A stretch of DNA of 64,000 nt from Alphaproteobacteria bacterium (GTDB taxonomy: Bacteria > Pseudomonadota > Gammaproteobacteria > Burkholderiales > Burkholderiaceae_C): contig JASGCM010000002.1 of the NCBI GenBank assembly GCA_030054175.1, positions 1-64,000 of the forward strand, in the 5' to 3' direction. Below are positions 46,274 through 59,706 of this stretch, piece after piece. The notes under the pieces are model-generated. The model ran no database searches, was not told where the DNA came from, and saw only the letters and a list, made by a program, of their open reading frames with translations. The first letter of the stretch is position 1, and each line of letters starts with the position of its first letter. Both the position numbers and the translations under genes were made by a program.

Positions 46274-46895
46274 AACCGTCACTGAAAGTTCCGGCGGTGT
46301 CCTCGGCCCTGGGGCCATGATGCGCAATACACGCGAGTCAAAAGGCATCCACATCACGCTGTTGGCCACAACCCTGCGGGTTCCCGTTGAGCGACTCAAG
46401 TCGCTGGAAACTGAACAATGGGCCGAATTACCTGATTTGGTCTTTGCTCGTGCGCTGGCCATGAGTGTGTGTCGACAGCTCAAAATCGATCCGGCGCCTG
46501 TATTGGCCGCTATGCCCGATCCTGACCCGATGAGATCGGTCCGGGTTACTGCGGCCAACAGCGCCCCTTTGGGTGGCATGACCAATACACACGTCGGTCA
46601 ATCCCAGTGGTGGATCGGGGTAGGCGTGGCTTTGCTCGCTCTTCTGGTTTGGTTCGGTTGGGGCATGCAATTGGATCAAGATGCGCGCCCAAGCACCTCG
46701 GTCGAAGTGCCCGCCATGCCACCCAATTTGACCGTAAACTCCGGGCCGGCTGTCTCCTCGGGTGACGCTGGAATTCAGCCTGCCACGTCCCCAGGCCCTG
46801 TGGTGATCACTCCGGTCGATCCGTCTCAGACCAGCCCCGGTTCTTCCGCCGGCGTACCGCCTTCGGGGCCCGTCGCGCCAGCCTCCAAACCATGA
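46263..46895 (+). CDS. RodZ-like helix-turn-helix membrane protein, short form
   Basis: A 210-residue bitopic protein. Residues about 15-85 form the cytoplasmic HTH domain that in RodZ binds MreB ([20 protein letters not shown]); one helix follows ([20 protein letters not shown], about 117-136). The periplasmic part is only about 70 residues of Pro/Ser/Thr-rich sequence ending in PVAPASKP. The folded C-terminal domain (DUF4115) that most RodZ proteins carry is absent, so the cell-shape link to the outer wall may be altered. The ATG is set by an 11-base overlap with rlmN; the end overlaps ispG by four bases. Confidence 0.82.
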   Translation: MSIETVTESSGGVLGPGAMMRNTRESKGIHITLLATTLRVPVERLKSLETEQWAELPDLVFARALAMSVCRQLKIDPAPVLAAMPDPDPMRSVRVTAANSAPLGGMTNTHVGQSQWWIGVGVALLALLVWFGWGMQLDQDARPSTSVEVPAMPPNLTVNSGPAVSSGDAGIQPATSPGPVVITPVDPSQTSPGSSAGVPPSGPVAPASKP

Positions 46896-48163
46896 AGACC
46901 CAAGCCAGCCCCATCGCCTTGGCCTATCCTGCGCCGCGCCGTTCATTGCAAGCCAGCGTGCGTTGGCAAAACCGCGTTGTCACGATGGGTGGTCATGCGC
47001 CGGTGCGAGTGCAGTCGATGACCAACACCGACACCGCCGATGTGATCGGCACCGCGATCCAGGTGAAAGAATTGGCCTTGGCCGGCTCAGAGGTGGTGCG
47101 CATCACGGTCAACAATGATGAGGCCGCTCAGGCCGTACCCGCTATTCGCGAACAACTGGACAAAATGGGCATCGACGTGCCCCTGGTTGGCGATTTTCAT
47201 TACAACGGCCACCGCTTGTTGCATGACCACCCTGGATGCGCGCAGGCATTGTCCAAATACCGCATCAACCCTGGTAATGTGGGTCGAGGCGACAAGCACG
47301 ACAAACAGTTTGCCCAGATGGTCGAGGCCGCCCTGAAGTGGGACAAGCCTGTGCGCATCGGCGTGAACTGGGGTAGCTTGGATCAAGACCTGCTGGCCCG
47401 TTTGATGGACGAGAATGGTCAACGCAAACAACCTTGGGAAGCTCGCCAAGTGATGTACGAGGCGCTGATCACCTCGGCCATTGACTCAGCCGAACGCGCC
47501 GTGGCTTTGGGAATGCGCCCAGAGCAGGTGTTGCTCAGTTGCAAAGTCAGTGGCGTGCAAGACCTGATCGCGGTCTACCGCGAGTTGTCTCAACGTTGTC
47601 GCTACCCGTTGCACCTGGGGTTGACCGAAGCGGGCATGGGCACCAAAGGAACGGTGGCCTCGGCCACCGCGTTGTCCATCCTTTTGCAAGAAGGCATAGG
47701 CGACACAATTCGGGTGTCGCTGACGCCACAACCGGGGGAGTCCCGGACCCAAGAGGTGCTGATCGCCAGCGAAATTTTGCAATCGCTGGGCTTGCGGGTT
47801 TTCGTGCCCAGTGTCACCGCTTGCCCGGGTTGCGGGCGCACCACCAGCACCAAATTTCAGGAACTGGCCAAGCAAATTGATGACCATTTGCGCGCCCAAA
47901 TGCCGGTCTGGCGTTCTCGCTACCCGGGCGTTGAAAACCTCAAGGTTGCGGTGATGGGCTGCATAGTCAACGGACCGGGCGAGAGCAAGCACGCCGATAT
48001 TGGCATCAGCCTGCCTGGCACAGGTGAATCACCGGCAGCCCCGGTATTCGTGGATGGCGAAAAAGTGGCGACCCTGCGAGGTGATGGCATCGTCCATGAA
48101 TTTCACCAAATGGTGGAAGACTACATCCAAAAACGCTTCGGTACACCGATCCACACCCCCTAA
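46892..48163 (+). CDS. ispG: (E)-4-hydroxy-3-methylbut-2-enyl-diphosphate synthase
   Basis: A 423-residue iron-sulfur enzyme of the MEP isoprenoid pathway. Cluster ligands are visible in [12 protein letters not shown] and [11 protein letters not shown], and the TIM-barrel start is [14 protein letters not shown]. It is longer than the 372 residues of E. coli, with an insertion in the middle that is usual in betaproteobacteria. It uses an ATGA overlap with the rodZ-like gene and is followed 18 bp later by hisS. Confidence 0.96.
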   Translation: MKTQASPIALAYPAPRRSLQASVRWQNRVVTMGGHAPVRVQSMTNTDTADVIGTAIQVKELALAGSEVVRITVNNDEAAQAVPAIREQLDKMGIDVPLVGDFHYNGHRLLHDHPGCAQALSKYRINPGNVGRGDKHDKQFAQMVEAALKWDKPVRIGVNWGSLDQDLLARLMDENGQRKQPWEARQVMYEALITSAIDSAERAVALGMRPEQVLLSCKVSGVQDLIAVYRELSQRCRYPLHLGLTEAGMGTKGTVASATALSILLQEGIGDTIRVSLTPQPGESRTQEVLIASEILQSLGLRVFVPSVTACPGCGRTTSTKFQELAKQIDDHLRAQMPVWRSRYPGVENLKVAVMGCIVNGPGESKHADIGISLPGTGESPAAPVFVDGEKVATLRGDGIVHEFHQMVEDYIQKRFGTPIHTP

Positions 48164-48181
48164 TTCCAACGCATTGCACCC

Positions 48182-49465
48182 ATGGCCGATAAGCTGCTTG
48201 CCGTCAAAGGCATGAATGATTTGTTGCCCGCCGACTCCCACGCATGGGAGTGGCTGGAAGACCTGGTGCGGCATCTGATGCGCCTGCATGGCTACCGCAA
48301 CATCCGCACCCCCATCGTTGAACCCACCGCCTTGTTTGTGCGCGGCTTGGGAGAGGTGACCGACATTGTCGAGAAAGAAATGTACACCTTCGTTGATCAC
48401 CTCAACGGCGAAAAGCTGACCCTGCGCCCTGAGGCCACGGCGGGGGTGGTTCGCGCAGTGGTCGAGCACAGCATGCTGTACGACGGCGGCAAGCGTCTTT
48501 ATTACATGGGACCGATGTTTCGCCACGAACGACCGCAAAAAGGACGTTACAGGCAGTTTCACCAGATCGGTGCCGAGGTGTTGGGTTTTGGTGGTCCCGA
48601 GGTGGATGCCGAGCTGATTCTGTTGGCCCACCGTCTTTGGAGCAATCTGGGGTTGCAAGATGTCCGTCTAGAACTCAACAGCTTGGGGCAACCGGCCGAG
48701 CGTGCCGAGCACCGTTCCGCCTTGATTGCCTATTTTGAAGCAAACATCAATGCGCTGGACGAAGACGCTCGCCGTCGCCTGCACAGCAACCCTCTGCGTA
48801 TTTTGGATACCAAAAATCCGGCCATGCAGTCCTTGGTGGAGGGGGCGCCAAAGCTGATGGATTTCCTGGGCGAAGAATCCCGCCGCCATTTCGAGCAAGT
48901 GGGTGAGATCCTGCGTGCCCAAGGTGTCGAGTACCGTGTCAACCCCAGATTGGTGCGCGGCATGGACTATTACAACCTGACGGTCTTTGAGTTCATCACC
49001 GACCGATTGGGCTCACAGGGCACCGTATGTGGTGGTGGGCGATACGATTACCTGATTGAGCAGATTGGCGGCAAGCCGGCTCCGGCCGTGGGCTGGGCTT
49101 TGGGCATCGAGCGCGTTCTCGAGTTGGTGCGCGAATCGGGGCGTTGGCCACAAACACCTCCCCCGGATGCCTACGCCATCGTGACCGATATGAAGCAGTG
49201 GCCCGTTGTGATGCGTGTCTTGACCGCCTTGCGCGAGATCGGCGTTTCGGTCCAGATGCATGCATCAGGGCCGCAAGGCATGGGCAGCATGAAAAGCCAG
49301 TTCAAAAAAGCCGACGCGAGTGGTGCGGCCTATGCTCTGGTGTTCGGCCAGCAAGAGTTTGAGCAGGGCCAAGTCGCCGTCAAATCGCTGCGCGATGGCC
49401 AGGGGGAGCAACGCCTGGTCCCACTGGCCGCAGTAGCCCATTGGGCCTCTGAACTGAAAGCCTGA
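48182..49465 (+). CDS. hisS: Histidyl-tRNA synthetase
   Basis: A 427-residue class II synthetase that charges tRNA-His. Motif 2 is [20 protein letters not shown], the His-specific motifs are [15 protein letters not shown] and GGGRYDYL, and the anticodon-binding domain occupies the last 95 residues ([19 protein letters not shown]). Length is standard. The paralogue HisZ, without aminoacylation function, is encoded 8 kb downstream. Confidence 0.97.
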   Translation: MADKLLAVKGMNDLLPADSHAWEWLEDLVRHLMRLHGYRNIRTPIVEPTALFVRGLGEVTDIVEKEMYTFVDHLNGEKLTLRPEATAGVVRAVVEHSMLYDGGKRLYYMGPMFRHERPQKGRYRQFHQIGAEVLGFGGPEVDAELILLAHRLWSNLGLQDVRLELNSLGQPAERAEHRSALIAYFEANINALDEDARRRLHSNPLRILDTKNPAMQSLVEGAPKLMDFLGEESRRHFEQVGEILRAQGVEYRVNPRLVRGMDYYNLTVFEFITDRLGSQGTVCGGGRYDYLIEQIGGKPAPAVGWALGIERVLELVRESGRWPQTPPPDAYAIVTDMKQWPVVMRVLTALREIGVSVQMHASGPQGMGSMKSQFKKADASGAAYALVFGQQEFEQGQVAVKSLRDGQGEQRLVPLAAVAHWASELKA

Positions 49466-49536
49466 TGCCTTGAATTCGCCGCCGTCAGGCTTCGGGCCCT
49501 AAAATCCACCCATTCACCTTTGACCGACCTCACGCC

Positions 49537-50190
49537 ATGGCCTCGAACCTCGACCTTGAAGAACAAGAACAACTCGACCAACTTAAGCACTTTTGGAACC
49601 GCTGGGGCAATCTCATCACCTGGGTGATGATCGTCATTTTGGGCAGTTACGCCGCTTGGAACGGATGGGGTTGGTGGCAAAAGCGCAATGCCAGTCAAGC
49701 GGCGGTTCTGTATGACACCGTAGAGCAGGCGGCCAAAGGGACGGACCTGGGCCTGCTGGAGCGGTCTTTGGGGGAAATACAAAACCGGTATGCCTCGGCC
49801 ACCATGGCCCACCATGCAGCTCTGTTGGCGGCGAACCGATTTGAAGTCCAATCTGAGCCTGCCAAAGCCCTAGCGGCTCTGACTTGGGTGACCAAACAAG
49901 CCGATGATGAGGGCTTGGTTGCTTTGGCCTTGTGGCGTTTGGCCGGTTTACAAATGGAAGCCAAGGATTGGGCTGCGGCGCAAAATAGCCTCAATCAGCG
50001 CAAAGTCCCCGCGCCCTTCCAACCCTTATTTGACGAGCGCCTGGGCGATTTGCAAGCGCTGCAATCCCAGCCTGATGCGGCCAAGCAGTCGTATCTGAAG
50101 TCGTGGCGAGCGGCCGATGCCGGTTCCGACCAGAGACGTTGGCTGGAAATCAAACTTGCAGCCATGGGTGTTGATCCCAAGGAGAAATGA
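49537..50190 (+). CDS. YfgM-like membrane-anchored TPR protein
   Basis: A 217-residue protein with a cytoplasmic acidic N-terminus (LDLEEQEQLDQLKHFWNRWG), one membrane helix (NLITWVMIVILGSYAAWNGW, about 22-41) and a periplasmic TPR-like domain. In E. coli YfgM binds the SecYEG translocon and the chaperone PpiD and is encoded before bamB, as here. Its stop overlaps the bamB start (ATGATG), so the two are coupled. Confidence 0.9.
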   Translation: MASNLDLEEQEQLDQLKHFWNRWGNLITWVMIVILGSYAAWNGWGWWQKRNASQAAVLYDTVEQAAKGTDLGLLERSLGEIQNRYASATMAHHAALLAANRFEVQSEPAKALAALTWVTKQADDEGLVALALWRLAGLQMEAKDWAAAQNSLNQRKVPAPFQPLFDERLGDLQALQSQPDAAKQSYLKSWRAADAGSDQRRWLEIKLAAMGVDPKEK

Positions 50191-51326
50191 TGTGTTCCAT
50201 GCTTAGCCCAAGTTCCTTGAGCCGCTGGGTCTTGGCGGCCTCGGTTTTGGTCCTCGGAGCCTGTGTCGGAGTATCACGTCCCAAGCCAACCGAATTGGTG
50301 AATGTGCCAACTACCCAACCAGTCGAGATCCTTTGGACTCAGTCGATTGGATCGGTCCGAGCCGCCATGGTGCCCACCTTCATATCCCCAGGACAAGTGG
50401 TCTTGGCCAATGATTCCAGCGAGATTCTGGTTCTGCAGTGGTCTGATGGCAAAGTTCTCGAGCGCGTGGCGCTCAACCAACCTTTATCAGCCGGAGTGGG
50501 CAGCGACGGGCAACACCATGCATTGGTGACCCGCAACAACGAACTGATGGTGGTGTCGCAGGGTAAGCTTTCTTGGAAACACACCTTGCCTGCCCAGGTC
50601 TTCACTCCCCCTTTGGTGGCGGGGCGACGGGTCTTCGTGCTGATGGCAGATCGCACCGTACAGGCCTTTGACGCCGCAAGCGGGCGCATTCTTTGGACTC
50701 AACAGCGTGCCGGCGAACCTTTGGTCTTGCGCCAAGCCGGTACGCTAATGGCCTATCAAAACACCCTGGTTGCCGGTTTGTCTGGTCGGCTGACTGGGTT
50801 TGATCCGACCTCAGGACAAATTCAGTGGGATGCGCTGATGGCCGCTGCCCGAGGGTTGAACGACTTGGAACGATTGGTCGACATCGTCGGTTTATCCCAC
50901 CGATCTGACCGCGTGATTTGTGCCCGGGCTTATTTGTCTCAGGTCGGTTGCATCGATGCTTCGCGCGGACAAGTGATCTGGTCACGCAGTGCTCAAGGTG
51001 ATCAAGGCTTGGCAGGGCAGGGTTCTTTGTTGGTCGGCGTCGAGAGCAACGGCTTGGTTGTCGCTTGGCAACGCGACAACGGCGATCGAATCTGGGAATC
51101 CGACCGCCTGAAATACCGCCGCTTGTCGGCGCCAGTGGTGAGCGACAAGGCGATCTGGGTGTCGGATGAAGACGGCTCCATTTACTTGCTCGACAAGACC
51201 CATGGGCAACTGATCAATCGGGTTCGCATGGATGGAGGTCCCTTGACCTCGCCGCCGCTGACCCGCGATGGGGCGGTCTTGATGGTCTCGCGCGGCGGCA
51301 TGGTGCGCGCATGGCGTGCTCCATGA
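50187..51326 (+). CDS. bamB: Outer membrane assembly lipoprotein BamB
   Basis: A 379-residue lipoprotein of the BAM complex forming an eight-bladed beta-propeller of PQQ-like repeats. The lipobox is VLGAC (Cys about 26). Blade motifs such as [30 protein letters not shown] and [16 protein letters not shown] recur. ATG codons at residue 1 and 2 are both possible starts. It is followed 19 bp later by der, the order found in most proteobacteria. Confidence 0.95.
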   Translation: MMCSMLSPSSLSRWVLAASVLVLGACVGVSRPKPTELVNVPTTQPVEILWTQSIGSVRAAMVPTFISPGQVVLANDSSEILVLQWSDGKVLERVALNQPLSAGVGSDGQHHALVTRNNELMVVSQGKLSWKHTLPAQVFTPPLVAGRRVFVLMADRTVQAFDAASGRILWTQQRAGEPLVLRQAGTLMAYQNTLVAGLSGRLTGFDPTSGQIQWDALMAAARGLNDLERLVDIVGLSHRSDRVICARAYLSQVGCIDASRGQVIWSRSAQGDQGLAGQGSLLVGVESNGLVVAWQRDNGDRIWESDRLKYRRLSAPVVSDKAIWVSDEDGSIYLLDKTHGQLINRVRMDGGPLTSPPLTRDGAVLMVSRGGMVRAWRAP

Positions 51327-51345
51327 AATCAAACAAAGGCCAGTC

Positions 51346-52677
51346 ATGAAACCCGTCATCGCCCTGGTCGGTCGACCGAATGTGGGAAAGTCCACCTTGT
51401 TCAATCGCATCACCAAAACCCGTGATGCGATCGTTGCCGATTTCGCCGGATTGACGCGCGATCGTCACTATGGCAATGCCCGGTTGGGCTCGCGTGAATT
51501 CATCGTCATCGATACGGGTGGCTTCGAGCCCGATGCCAGCAGTGGCATTTTTTATGAAATGGCTCGACAGACACAACAGGCTGTGGCCGAATCGGATGCC
51601 GTCATTTTCGTCGTCGATGCGCGCGAGGGCCTGTCGGCTCAAGACCATGACATTGCCAAGTACCTGCGTCGTCTGGGCAAATCCTGCCTGTTGGTGGCCA
51701 ACAAGGCCGAAGGCATGCAGTCGGGTCCACAGCTGTCCGAGTTTTATGAACTTGGACTCGGCGAGGTCTTGCCGGTTTCCGCAGCCCACGGCCAAGGCAT
51801 TCGAAGCATGCTCGAAACGGCACTCGACCCATTGTTCGCCGGGCACGATGACGAAGAAACCGATGCGGCCGAAGAGGGAGTCATCAGTTTGGCCGTGGCC
51901 GGGCGACCCAATGTGGGCAAATCCACGCTGATCAACACCTGGCTGGGCGAAGAGCGACTGGTGGCGTTTGACATGCCAGGAACCACGCGCGATGCCATTC
52001 GTGTCCCTTTTGAAAAGGGCGGTCAGCGTTTCGAATTGATCGATACGGCTGGTTTGCGTCGCAAGGGCAAAGTCTTTGAAGCCATCGAAAAATTCTCGGT
52101 CGTCAAAACCTTACAAGCGATTGAGTCGGCCCATGTGGTTTTGTTGTTGCTGGATGCCACCCAAGGCATCACCGACCAAGACGCCCACATCGCCGGCTAC
52201 ATCCTTGAAAGTGGCCGTGCGGTGGTTTTGGCGGTCAACAAGTGGGATGCTGTCGATGCCTACCAACGTGAAATGCTGCAACGCTCCATCGAAACGCGCC
52301 TGTCATTTCTGAAGTTTGCTCGACTGCATTTGATTTCCGCCAAAAAACGACAAGGGCTGGGCCCTTTATGGCAGTCCCTGCAATCGGCCCACAAGGCCGC
52401 CATGTGCAAAATGTCGACGCCGGTCTTGACTCGCCTGCTTCAAGAGGCGATCCAATTTCAGTCCCCCAAACGCGCCGGCATGTTCCGTCCCAAACCGCGA
52501 TACGCCCATCAAGGTGGCATGAATCCTCCGGTCATCGTGATCCACGGTAACTCGCTTGAGCATGTCACCGATTCGTACAAACGATTCCTGGAGGGGCGCT
52601 TTCGCAAGGCTTTTGATCTGGAAGGTACCCCTTTGCGCATCGAGATGAAAACTTCACACAACCCCTACGCCGACTGA
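51346..52677 (+). CDS. der: Ribosome-assembly GTPase Der (EngA)
   Basis: A 443-residue GTPase needed for 50S subunit assembly. It has two tandem G domains, each with GRPNVGKST (residues about 8-16 and 185-193), DTGGFE / DTAGLR switch motifs and NKAE / NKWD specificity motifs, and a C-terminal KH-like domain. The frame is open 30 bases further upstream, but [14 protein letters not shown] is the usual start. It is separated from hfq by 59 bp containing a short hairpin (AGTCT/AGACT). Confidence 0.97.
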   Translation: MKPVIALVGRPNVGKSTLFNRITKTRDAIVADFAGLTRDRHYGNARLGSREFIVIDTGGFEPDASSGIFYEMARQTQQAVAESDAVIFVVDAREGLSAQDHDIAKYLRRLGKSCLLVANKAEGMQSGPQLSEFYELGLGEVLPVSAAHGQGIRSMLETALDPLFAGHDDEETDAAEEGVISLAVAGRPNVGKSTLINTWLGEERLVAFDMPGTTRDAIRVPFEKGGQRFELIDTAGLRRKGKVFEAIEKFSVVKTLQAIESAHVVLLLLDATQGITDQDAHIAGYILESGRAVVLAVNKWDAVDAYQREMLQRSIETRLSFLKFARLHLISAKKRQGLGPLWQSLQSAHKAAMCKMSTPVLTRLLQEAIQFQSPKRAGMFRPKPRYAHQGGMNPPVIVIHGNSLEHVTDSYKRFLEGRFRKAFDLEGTPLRIEMKTSHNPYAD

Positions 52678-52736
52678 AGTCTTTCCAGACTGTGGTATGG
52701 TTAACATTAACTTAACAACTGAACACGGAAAATATC

Positions 52737-52985
52737 GTGAACAACAAAGGCCAACTGCTTCAGGATCCCTTCCTCAACCTGCTTCGTCGGGAGCATGTGC
52801 CTGTGTCCATTTACTTGGTCAATGGCATCAAGTTGCAAGGCCAAATTGAGTCATTTGACCAGTACGTGGTTTTGCTGCGAAATACCGTGACTCAAATGGT
52901 TTACAAGCACGCCATCTCTACGATCGTGCCAGGTCGTGCAGTCAACTTCACGGCCAATGAAGCTGGCGATGCCTCTGCGGCTTGA
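52737..52985 (+). CDS. hfq: RNA chaperone Hfq
   Basis: An 82-residue Sm-like hexameric protein that pairs small RNAs with mRNAs. Sm1 and Sm2 motifs are intact ([20 protein letters not shown], and [13 protein letters not shown] with the YKH RNA-binding residues). The C-terminal tail is short ([13 protein letters not shown]). The start codon is GTG with ACGGAAA upstream, which may hold translation low; hfq is autoregulated in E. coli. Its last four bases TTGA begin hflX. Confidence 0.97.
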   Translation: MNNKGQLLQDPFLNLLRREHVPVSIYLVNGIKLQGQIESFDQYVVLLRNTVTQMVYKHAISTIVPGRAVNFTANEAGDASAA

Positions 52986-54139
52986 ACTTGTCGCGTTCTG
53001 ATACCCCCGCACCGGCCCTGTTGGTGGGGGTCGACTTGGGTTTGCCTCATTTCGACCATCAACTGGTTGAACTGGCTGATTTGGCCCGCACCGCCGGACT
53101 CGATCCGGTGGCACGTCTGACTTGCAAACGCCAAGCCCCGGATGCGGCTCTATTTGTGGGTTCGGGCAAAGCCCTAGAGATCAAGGCCTTGGCCGAAGCG
53201 CACGGCGCCCTAGAGATCTTGTTTGACCAAGCCCTGAGCCCGGCTCAGCAACGCAACCTGGAACGTGAACTGGGCCTGCCGGTGTACGACCGGACCTTGG
53301 TGATCCTGGAAATCTTCGCGCAACGCGCCCGCAGCCACGAGGGCAAATTGCAAGTCGAGTTGGCCCGTCTTCAATACCTCAGCACAAGGCTGGTACGCCG
53401 CTGGTCGCATTTGGAGCGACAGCGAGGCGGCATCGGCGCACGCGGGGGCCCAGGCGAGACCCAGATTGAACTGGATCGCCGCATGATCGGTGAGGCAGTG
53501 CGTCGCACCAAAGAGCGTTTGGAGCAGGTCAAACGCCAACGCCACACCCAGCGCCGACGGCGCGACAGCGGTTCGCACTTTGGCATTTCCCTGGTCGGGT
53601 ACACCAACGCGGGAAAATCCACGCTGTTCAATGCCCTGGTCAAAGCCCGCGCATATGCAGCAGACCAGTTGTTTGCCACTTTGGACACCACCACCCGCCA
53701 ACTTTATTTGGGAGACGCCCAAGGTCGCGGACGCTCGGTTTCTTTGTCCGATACGGTGGGCTTCATCCGTGATCTGCCGCACGGACTGATCGAGGCCTTT
53801 CAGGCCACATTGCAAGAAGCCGCTCAAGCCCAGTTGTTGTTGCATGTGGTTGATGCGGCCAACCCTGACCATCCCGAACAAATCGAGCAGGTCATGCGGG
53901 TCTTGCATGAAATCGGCGCCGACCAGGTCCCCCATCTGTTGGTGTTCAATAAAATTGACGACCTTCCCCCAGAACGCATGCCTCTGAGTCTGCATGACCA
54001 CTATTTGATCGACGAACGGCCCGTTGAGCGGGTTTTCGTCAGCGCCAAGACCGGCGCCGGATTGCCCCTACTGCGACAGGCTTTGGCCGAGCGGGCCTTG
54101 CCTTCCCCGCCCGAAAATTGGGCACAATCAGAACATTGA
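52982..54139 (+). CDS. hflX: Ribosome-splitting GTPase HflX
   Basis: A 385-residue GTPase that splits stalled ribosomes under stress. It has an N-terminal HflX domain with [18 protein letters not shown], a coiled helical linker ([20 protein letters not shown]) and a G domain with [24 protein letters not shown] and FNKIDD. The start is a TTG overlapping the hfq stop by four bases; a TTG six bases downstream is also possible. Length is close to usual for betaproteobacteria. Confidence 0.94.
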   Translation: MNLSRSDTPAPALLVGVDLGLPHFDHQLVELADLARTAGLDPVARLTCKRQAPDAALFVGSGKALEIKALAEAHGALEILFDQALSPAQQRNLERELGLPVYDRTLVILEIFAQRARSHEGKLQVELARLQYLSTRLVRRWSHLERQRGGIGARGGPGETQIELDRRMIGEAVRRTKERLEQVKRQRHTQRRRRDSGSHFGISLVGYTNAGKSTLFNALVKARAYAADQLFATLDTTTRQLYLGDAQGRGRSVSLSDTVGFIRDLPHGLIEAFQATLQEAAQAQLLLHVVDAANPDHPEQIEQVMRVLHEIGADQVPHLLVFNKIDDLPPERMPLSLHDHYLIDERPVERVFVSAKTGAGLPLLRQALAERALPSPPENWAQSEH

Positions 54140-54155
54140 AGCCAAACGCATCCAA

Positions 54156-55481
54156 ATGAGCACTTTGACACGCCACATACAAAGAGGTTGTTCTCGCCTT
54201 CTTGGGGTTTTCAACCTCAACGATGGCCGCTGGGGCCGGGGAGAGGGGGGGCCGTCATCCGAATCTTCCGAGCCACCGAAAGACTCCAAACCTCAACGAC
54301 CCACCTCCGGCCCGCCTGATTTGGATGAACTTTGGCGCGATTTCAACCAGAAACTGGGCCGTTTATTGGGTCAACGTGGAGGACGTGGGTCCTCAGGTGG
54401 CACACCTTCGGGGGGCGGGCCGGGCTTCAAGGGGGCCGGCATAGGTGCTGGCGTCATTGGCGGCGTGGTTTTGGCACTCTGGTTGGTTTCGGGATTTTTC
54501 ATCGTCCAGGAAGGCCAGCAAGCCGTCATCACCCAATTTGGCAAATACCACTCAACGGTAGGGGCGGGCTTCAACTGGCGCATGCCTTGGCCAGTTCAAC
54601 GCCATGAGTTGGTTTTCGTGACCCAAATTCGCTCTTTGGATATTGGGCGTGACACCGTCATCCAGGCCACCGGCTTGCGCGAGTCAGCCATGCTGACTGA
54701 AGATGAAAACATCCTGGAAATCAAGTTCGCGGTGCAGTACCGCCTGACCGATGCCCGTGCATATTTGTTTGAGTCCAAGAATCCGATCGACGCCGTGGTG
54801 CAATCGGCCGAAACTGCCGTGCGCGAAGTGGTAGGAAGCATGCGGATGGATGCGGCACTGTCGGAAGATCGCGATCAGATTGGCCCGCGCGTGCGCGCCA
54901 TCATGCAAGGCATTTTGGACCGCTACAACGTGGGCATTGAAGTGGTAGGCATCAACCTGCAGCAAGGTGGAGTCCGTCCCCCCGAGCAGGTGCAATCGGC
55001 TTTTGACGATGTGCTGAAATCCGGTCAAGAGCGCGAGCGAGCCAAAAACGAAGCAGAAGCCTATGCCAATGACGTGATTCCTCGGGCCGCTGGTACCGCA
55101 TCACGTTTGCGTGAGGAAGCTCAAGGCTACAAGTCACGCATCGTGGCCCAGGCCCAAGGTGATGCGCAGCGCTTCAAGGCGGTGCTGACCGAATACCAAA
55201 AGGCACCCCAAGTCACCCGCGACCGCTTGTACATCGATGCCATGCAACAGATGTACAGCAGCGTGACCAAGGTGTTGGTCGAAAGCCGTCAGGGCTCTAA
55301 TTTGCTGTATTTGCCCTTGGACAAAATCATGCAAATGACCGCTGCCTCGGGTAGCGTGGGCAATGCCGTGGACTCCCCCACGAGCAGCGCGCCCAGCGCG
55401 CCATCGGGCTCATCTTCTACCTCGGGTTCTGAAAGCCGCTCACGTGGAGATGGCCGCCAGCGGGATCGGGACGGTCGTTGA
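54156..55481 (+). CDS. hflK: FtsH protease modulator HflK
   Basis: A 441-residue SPFH/band-7 membrane protein that, with HflC, forms a large cage around the FtsH protease. A Gly/Ser/Pro-rich N-terminus (NLNDGRWGRGEGGP) is followed by one membrane helix (GVIGGVVLALWLVSGFFIV, about 104-122), the SPFH domain (QEGQQAVITQFGKY) and a coiled-coil stretch (RERAKNEAEAYANDV). About 17 residues precede the usual NLND start, so a later start is possible. HflC begins 7 bp downstream. Confidence 0.94.
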   Translation: MSTLTRHIQRGCSRLLGVFNLNDGRWGRGEGGPSSESSEPPKDSKPQRPTSGPPDLDELWRDFNQKLGRLLGQRGGRGSSGGTPSGGGPGFKGAGIGAGVIGGVVLALWLVSGFFIVQEGQQAVITQFGKYHSTVGAGFNWRMPWPVQRHELVFVTQIRSLDIGRDTVIQATGLRESAMLTEDENILEIKFAVQYRLTDARAYLFESKNPIDAVVQSAETAVREVVGSMRMDAALSEDRDQIGPRVRAIMQGILDRYNVGIEVVGINLQQGGVRPPEQVQSAFDDVLKSGQERERAKNEAEAYANDVIPRAAGTASRLREEAQGYKSRIVAQAQGDAQRFKAVLTEYQKAPQVTRDRLYIDAMQQMYSSVTKVLVESRQGSNLLYLPLDKIMQMTAASGSVGNAVDSPTSSAPSAPSGSSSTSGSESRSRGDGRQRDRDGR

Positions 55482-55488
55482 AGGAATC

Positions 55489-56376
55489 ATGAACATGAAT
55501 AAATTGGCTTTAACCGTCGCGTCCGTTCTGATCGGCCTGGTGTTGCTTACTTCGTCTGTTTTTGTGGTCGATCAAAGGCAGTTTGGTGTGGTTTACTCTT
55601 TGGGGCAGATCAGCCGAGTCATTACCGAACCGGGGTTGCACTTTAAAGTGCCCCCGCCGTTCCAGAACGTCAATTACATCGACAAGCGCTTGCTGACGCT
55701 GGACAATGCCGACACTGAGCCCATGTTGACCGCCGAGAAGCAGCGCATGGTCATCGATTGGTACGTGCGCTGGCGCATTTCTGACCCGTCTGACTACATC
55801 CGCAATGTGGGCTTGGATGAGCGTGCCGGCGCCATCCAACTCAGCCGAGTGGTGCGCAACGCATTCCAGGAAGAAATCAACAAGCGCACGGTCAAGGAGT
55901 TGTTGTCCGTCAAGCGCGAGACCTTGATGCAAGACGTCAAGGAAGAAGTTCAGGCCAAGGTCAAAGGCACCAAACCTTGGGGCATTGATGTGGTGGATGT
56001 ACGCATCACACGCGCCGACTATGTCGATACCATCACCGAGTCGGTCTACCGCCGCATGGAAGCAGAGCGCAAGCGGGTGGCCAATGAACTTCGATCGACC
56101 GGTGGCGCCGAGGGCGAAAAAATTCGTGCCGACGCGGATCGTCAACGCGAAGTCATTGTGGCCAACGCCTACCGCGACGCCCAGAAAATCAAAGGCGAGG
56201 GAGATGCCGAGGCGGCTCGAATTTATGCCGAATCCTTTGGCAAAGACCCCCAGTTCGCTCAGTTCTACCGAAGCTTGGAAGCCTACAAAGCCACCTTCAA
56301 TAAAAAGAGCGATGTGATGGTGGTTGACCCCAGCAGCGATTTTTTCAAGAGCATGCGCACCCCCGGCGGTAAGTGA
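55489..56376 (+). CDS. hflC: FtsH protease modulator HflC
   Basis: A 295-residue partner of HflK with an N-terminal membrane helix (LALTVASVLIGLVLLTSSVFVV, about 5-26) and an SPFH domain starting DQRQFGVVYSLGQ. A helical C-terminal half (RRMEAERKRVANELRSTGGA, SLEAYKATF) follows. AAGGAA lies 5 bases before the ATG. A GTG inside its stop (GTGA) could begin the next gene. Confidence 0.95.
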   Translation: MNMNKLALTVASVLIGLVLLTSSVFVVDQRQFGVVYSLGQISRVITEPGLHFKVPPPFQNVNYIDKRLLTLDNADTEPMLTAEKQRMVIDWYVRWRISDPSDYIRNVGLDERAGAIQLSRVVRNAFQEEINKRTVKELLSVKRETLMQDVKEEVQAKVKGTKPWGIDVVDVRITRADYVDTITESVYRRMEAERKRVANELRSTGGAEGEKIRADADRQREVIVANAYRDAQKIKGEGDAEAARIYAESFGKDPQFAQFYRSLEAYKATFNKKSDVMVVDPSSDFFKSMRTPGGK

Positions 56377-56390
56377 TCTGGCCGCCAGCG

Positions 56391-56582
56391 ATGGATCTCG
56401 ACCCCCTTTTGACCACCCTGGGGTTGGTTCTGATCATCGAGGGCCTCATGCCTTTTCTGGCTCCGGCCCGTTGGCGTCGCATGTTCAGCGAGTTATTGAG
56501 GCACGACGACGGTCAAATCCGTTTTTTTGGTCTCATTTGCATCTTTTTTGGCTTGATTTTGTGGCTCGGCTTCTCTGGCTGA
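56391..56582 (+). CDS. YjeT-like small membrane protein (DUF2065)
   Basis: A 63-residue protein made of two membrane helices ([20 protein letters not shown] and [19 protein letters not shown]) joined by a short charged loop ([16 protein letters not shown]). It matches the DUF2065/YjeT family, which almost always follows hflC; its role is unknown. The ATG start fits family members; a GTG 18 bases upstream overlaps the hflC stop (GTGA) and would give translational coupling. Confidence 0.85.
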   Translation: MDLDPLLTTLGLVLIIEGLMPFLAPARWRRMFSELLRHDDGQIRFFGLICIFFGLILWLGFSG

Positions 56583-56640
56583 GGCCGACGCGCTTCAGCG
56601 GCGGGTAAAATCTCACTTTTGCTTTTTCCCCGAGTTTGAC

Positions 56641-59137
<2,497 letters not shown>

Positions 59138-59171
59138 AACCCAAACCCCATTTTTTCACGGAGGCAGCACC

Positions 59172-59696
59172 ATGCTCACGGAAGACGGCAAACACCTTTA
59201 TGTTTCGTATGACGAATACCACAACCTGATCGAGAAGCTGGCGCTCAAGATCCACCTCTCAGGTTGGCAATTCGACACCATTTTGTGCCTGGCTCGAGGC
59301 GGTATTCGTCCGGGCGATATCTTGTCGCGCATCTTTGACGTGCCATTGGCCATCATGTCCACCAGTTCATATCGTGCGGAATCGGGCACGGTCCAAGGTT
59401 ACCTGGACATTGCCCGCTACATCACCACACCGAAAGGCGATATTGCCGGACGTGTGCTCTTGGTCGACGACTTGGCCGACACCGGTCACACCCTCAAGGC
59501 CGTGGTCGACATGCTCAAGACCAATTACGCTCCGATCAGCGAGCTACGCATCGCAGTGATCTGGACCAAGGGGGTATCGGCCTTTCATCCTGATTACTCG
59601 GTGGAATTTCTGCCCACCAACCCGTGGATTCATCAGCCTTTCGAACCCTACGATTCGATGCGTCCAGCTGCCTTGATGGAGAAGTGGAAAGTCTAA
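59172..59696 (+). CDS. Phosphoribosyltransferase family protein (hypoxanthine/xanthine type)
   Basis: A 174-residue type I PRTase. The PRPP loop VLLVDDLADTGHTLKAVV is clear (usual form VDDxxDTGxT), and LARGGIRPGDILSR is the flexible loop. Such genes next to purA are usually annotated as hypoxanthine or xanthine-guanine phosphoribosyltransferase; the base cannot be read from sequence. GGAGG is 7 bases before the ATG. Co-transcription with purA would link purine salvage with AMP synthesis. Confidence 0.88.
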   Translation: MLTEDGKHLYVSYDEYHNLIEKLALKIHLSGWQFDTILCLARGGIRPGDILSRIFDVPLAIMSTSSYRAESGTVQGYLDIARYITTPKGDIAGRVLLVDDLADTGHTLKAVVDMLKTNYAPISELRIAVIWTKGVSAFHPDYSVEFLPTNPWIHQPFEPYDSMRPAALMEKWKV

Positions 59697-59706
59697 GGAG
59701 AATGTG

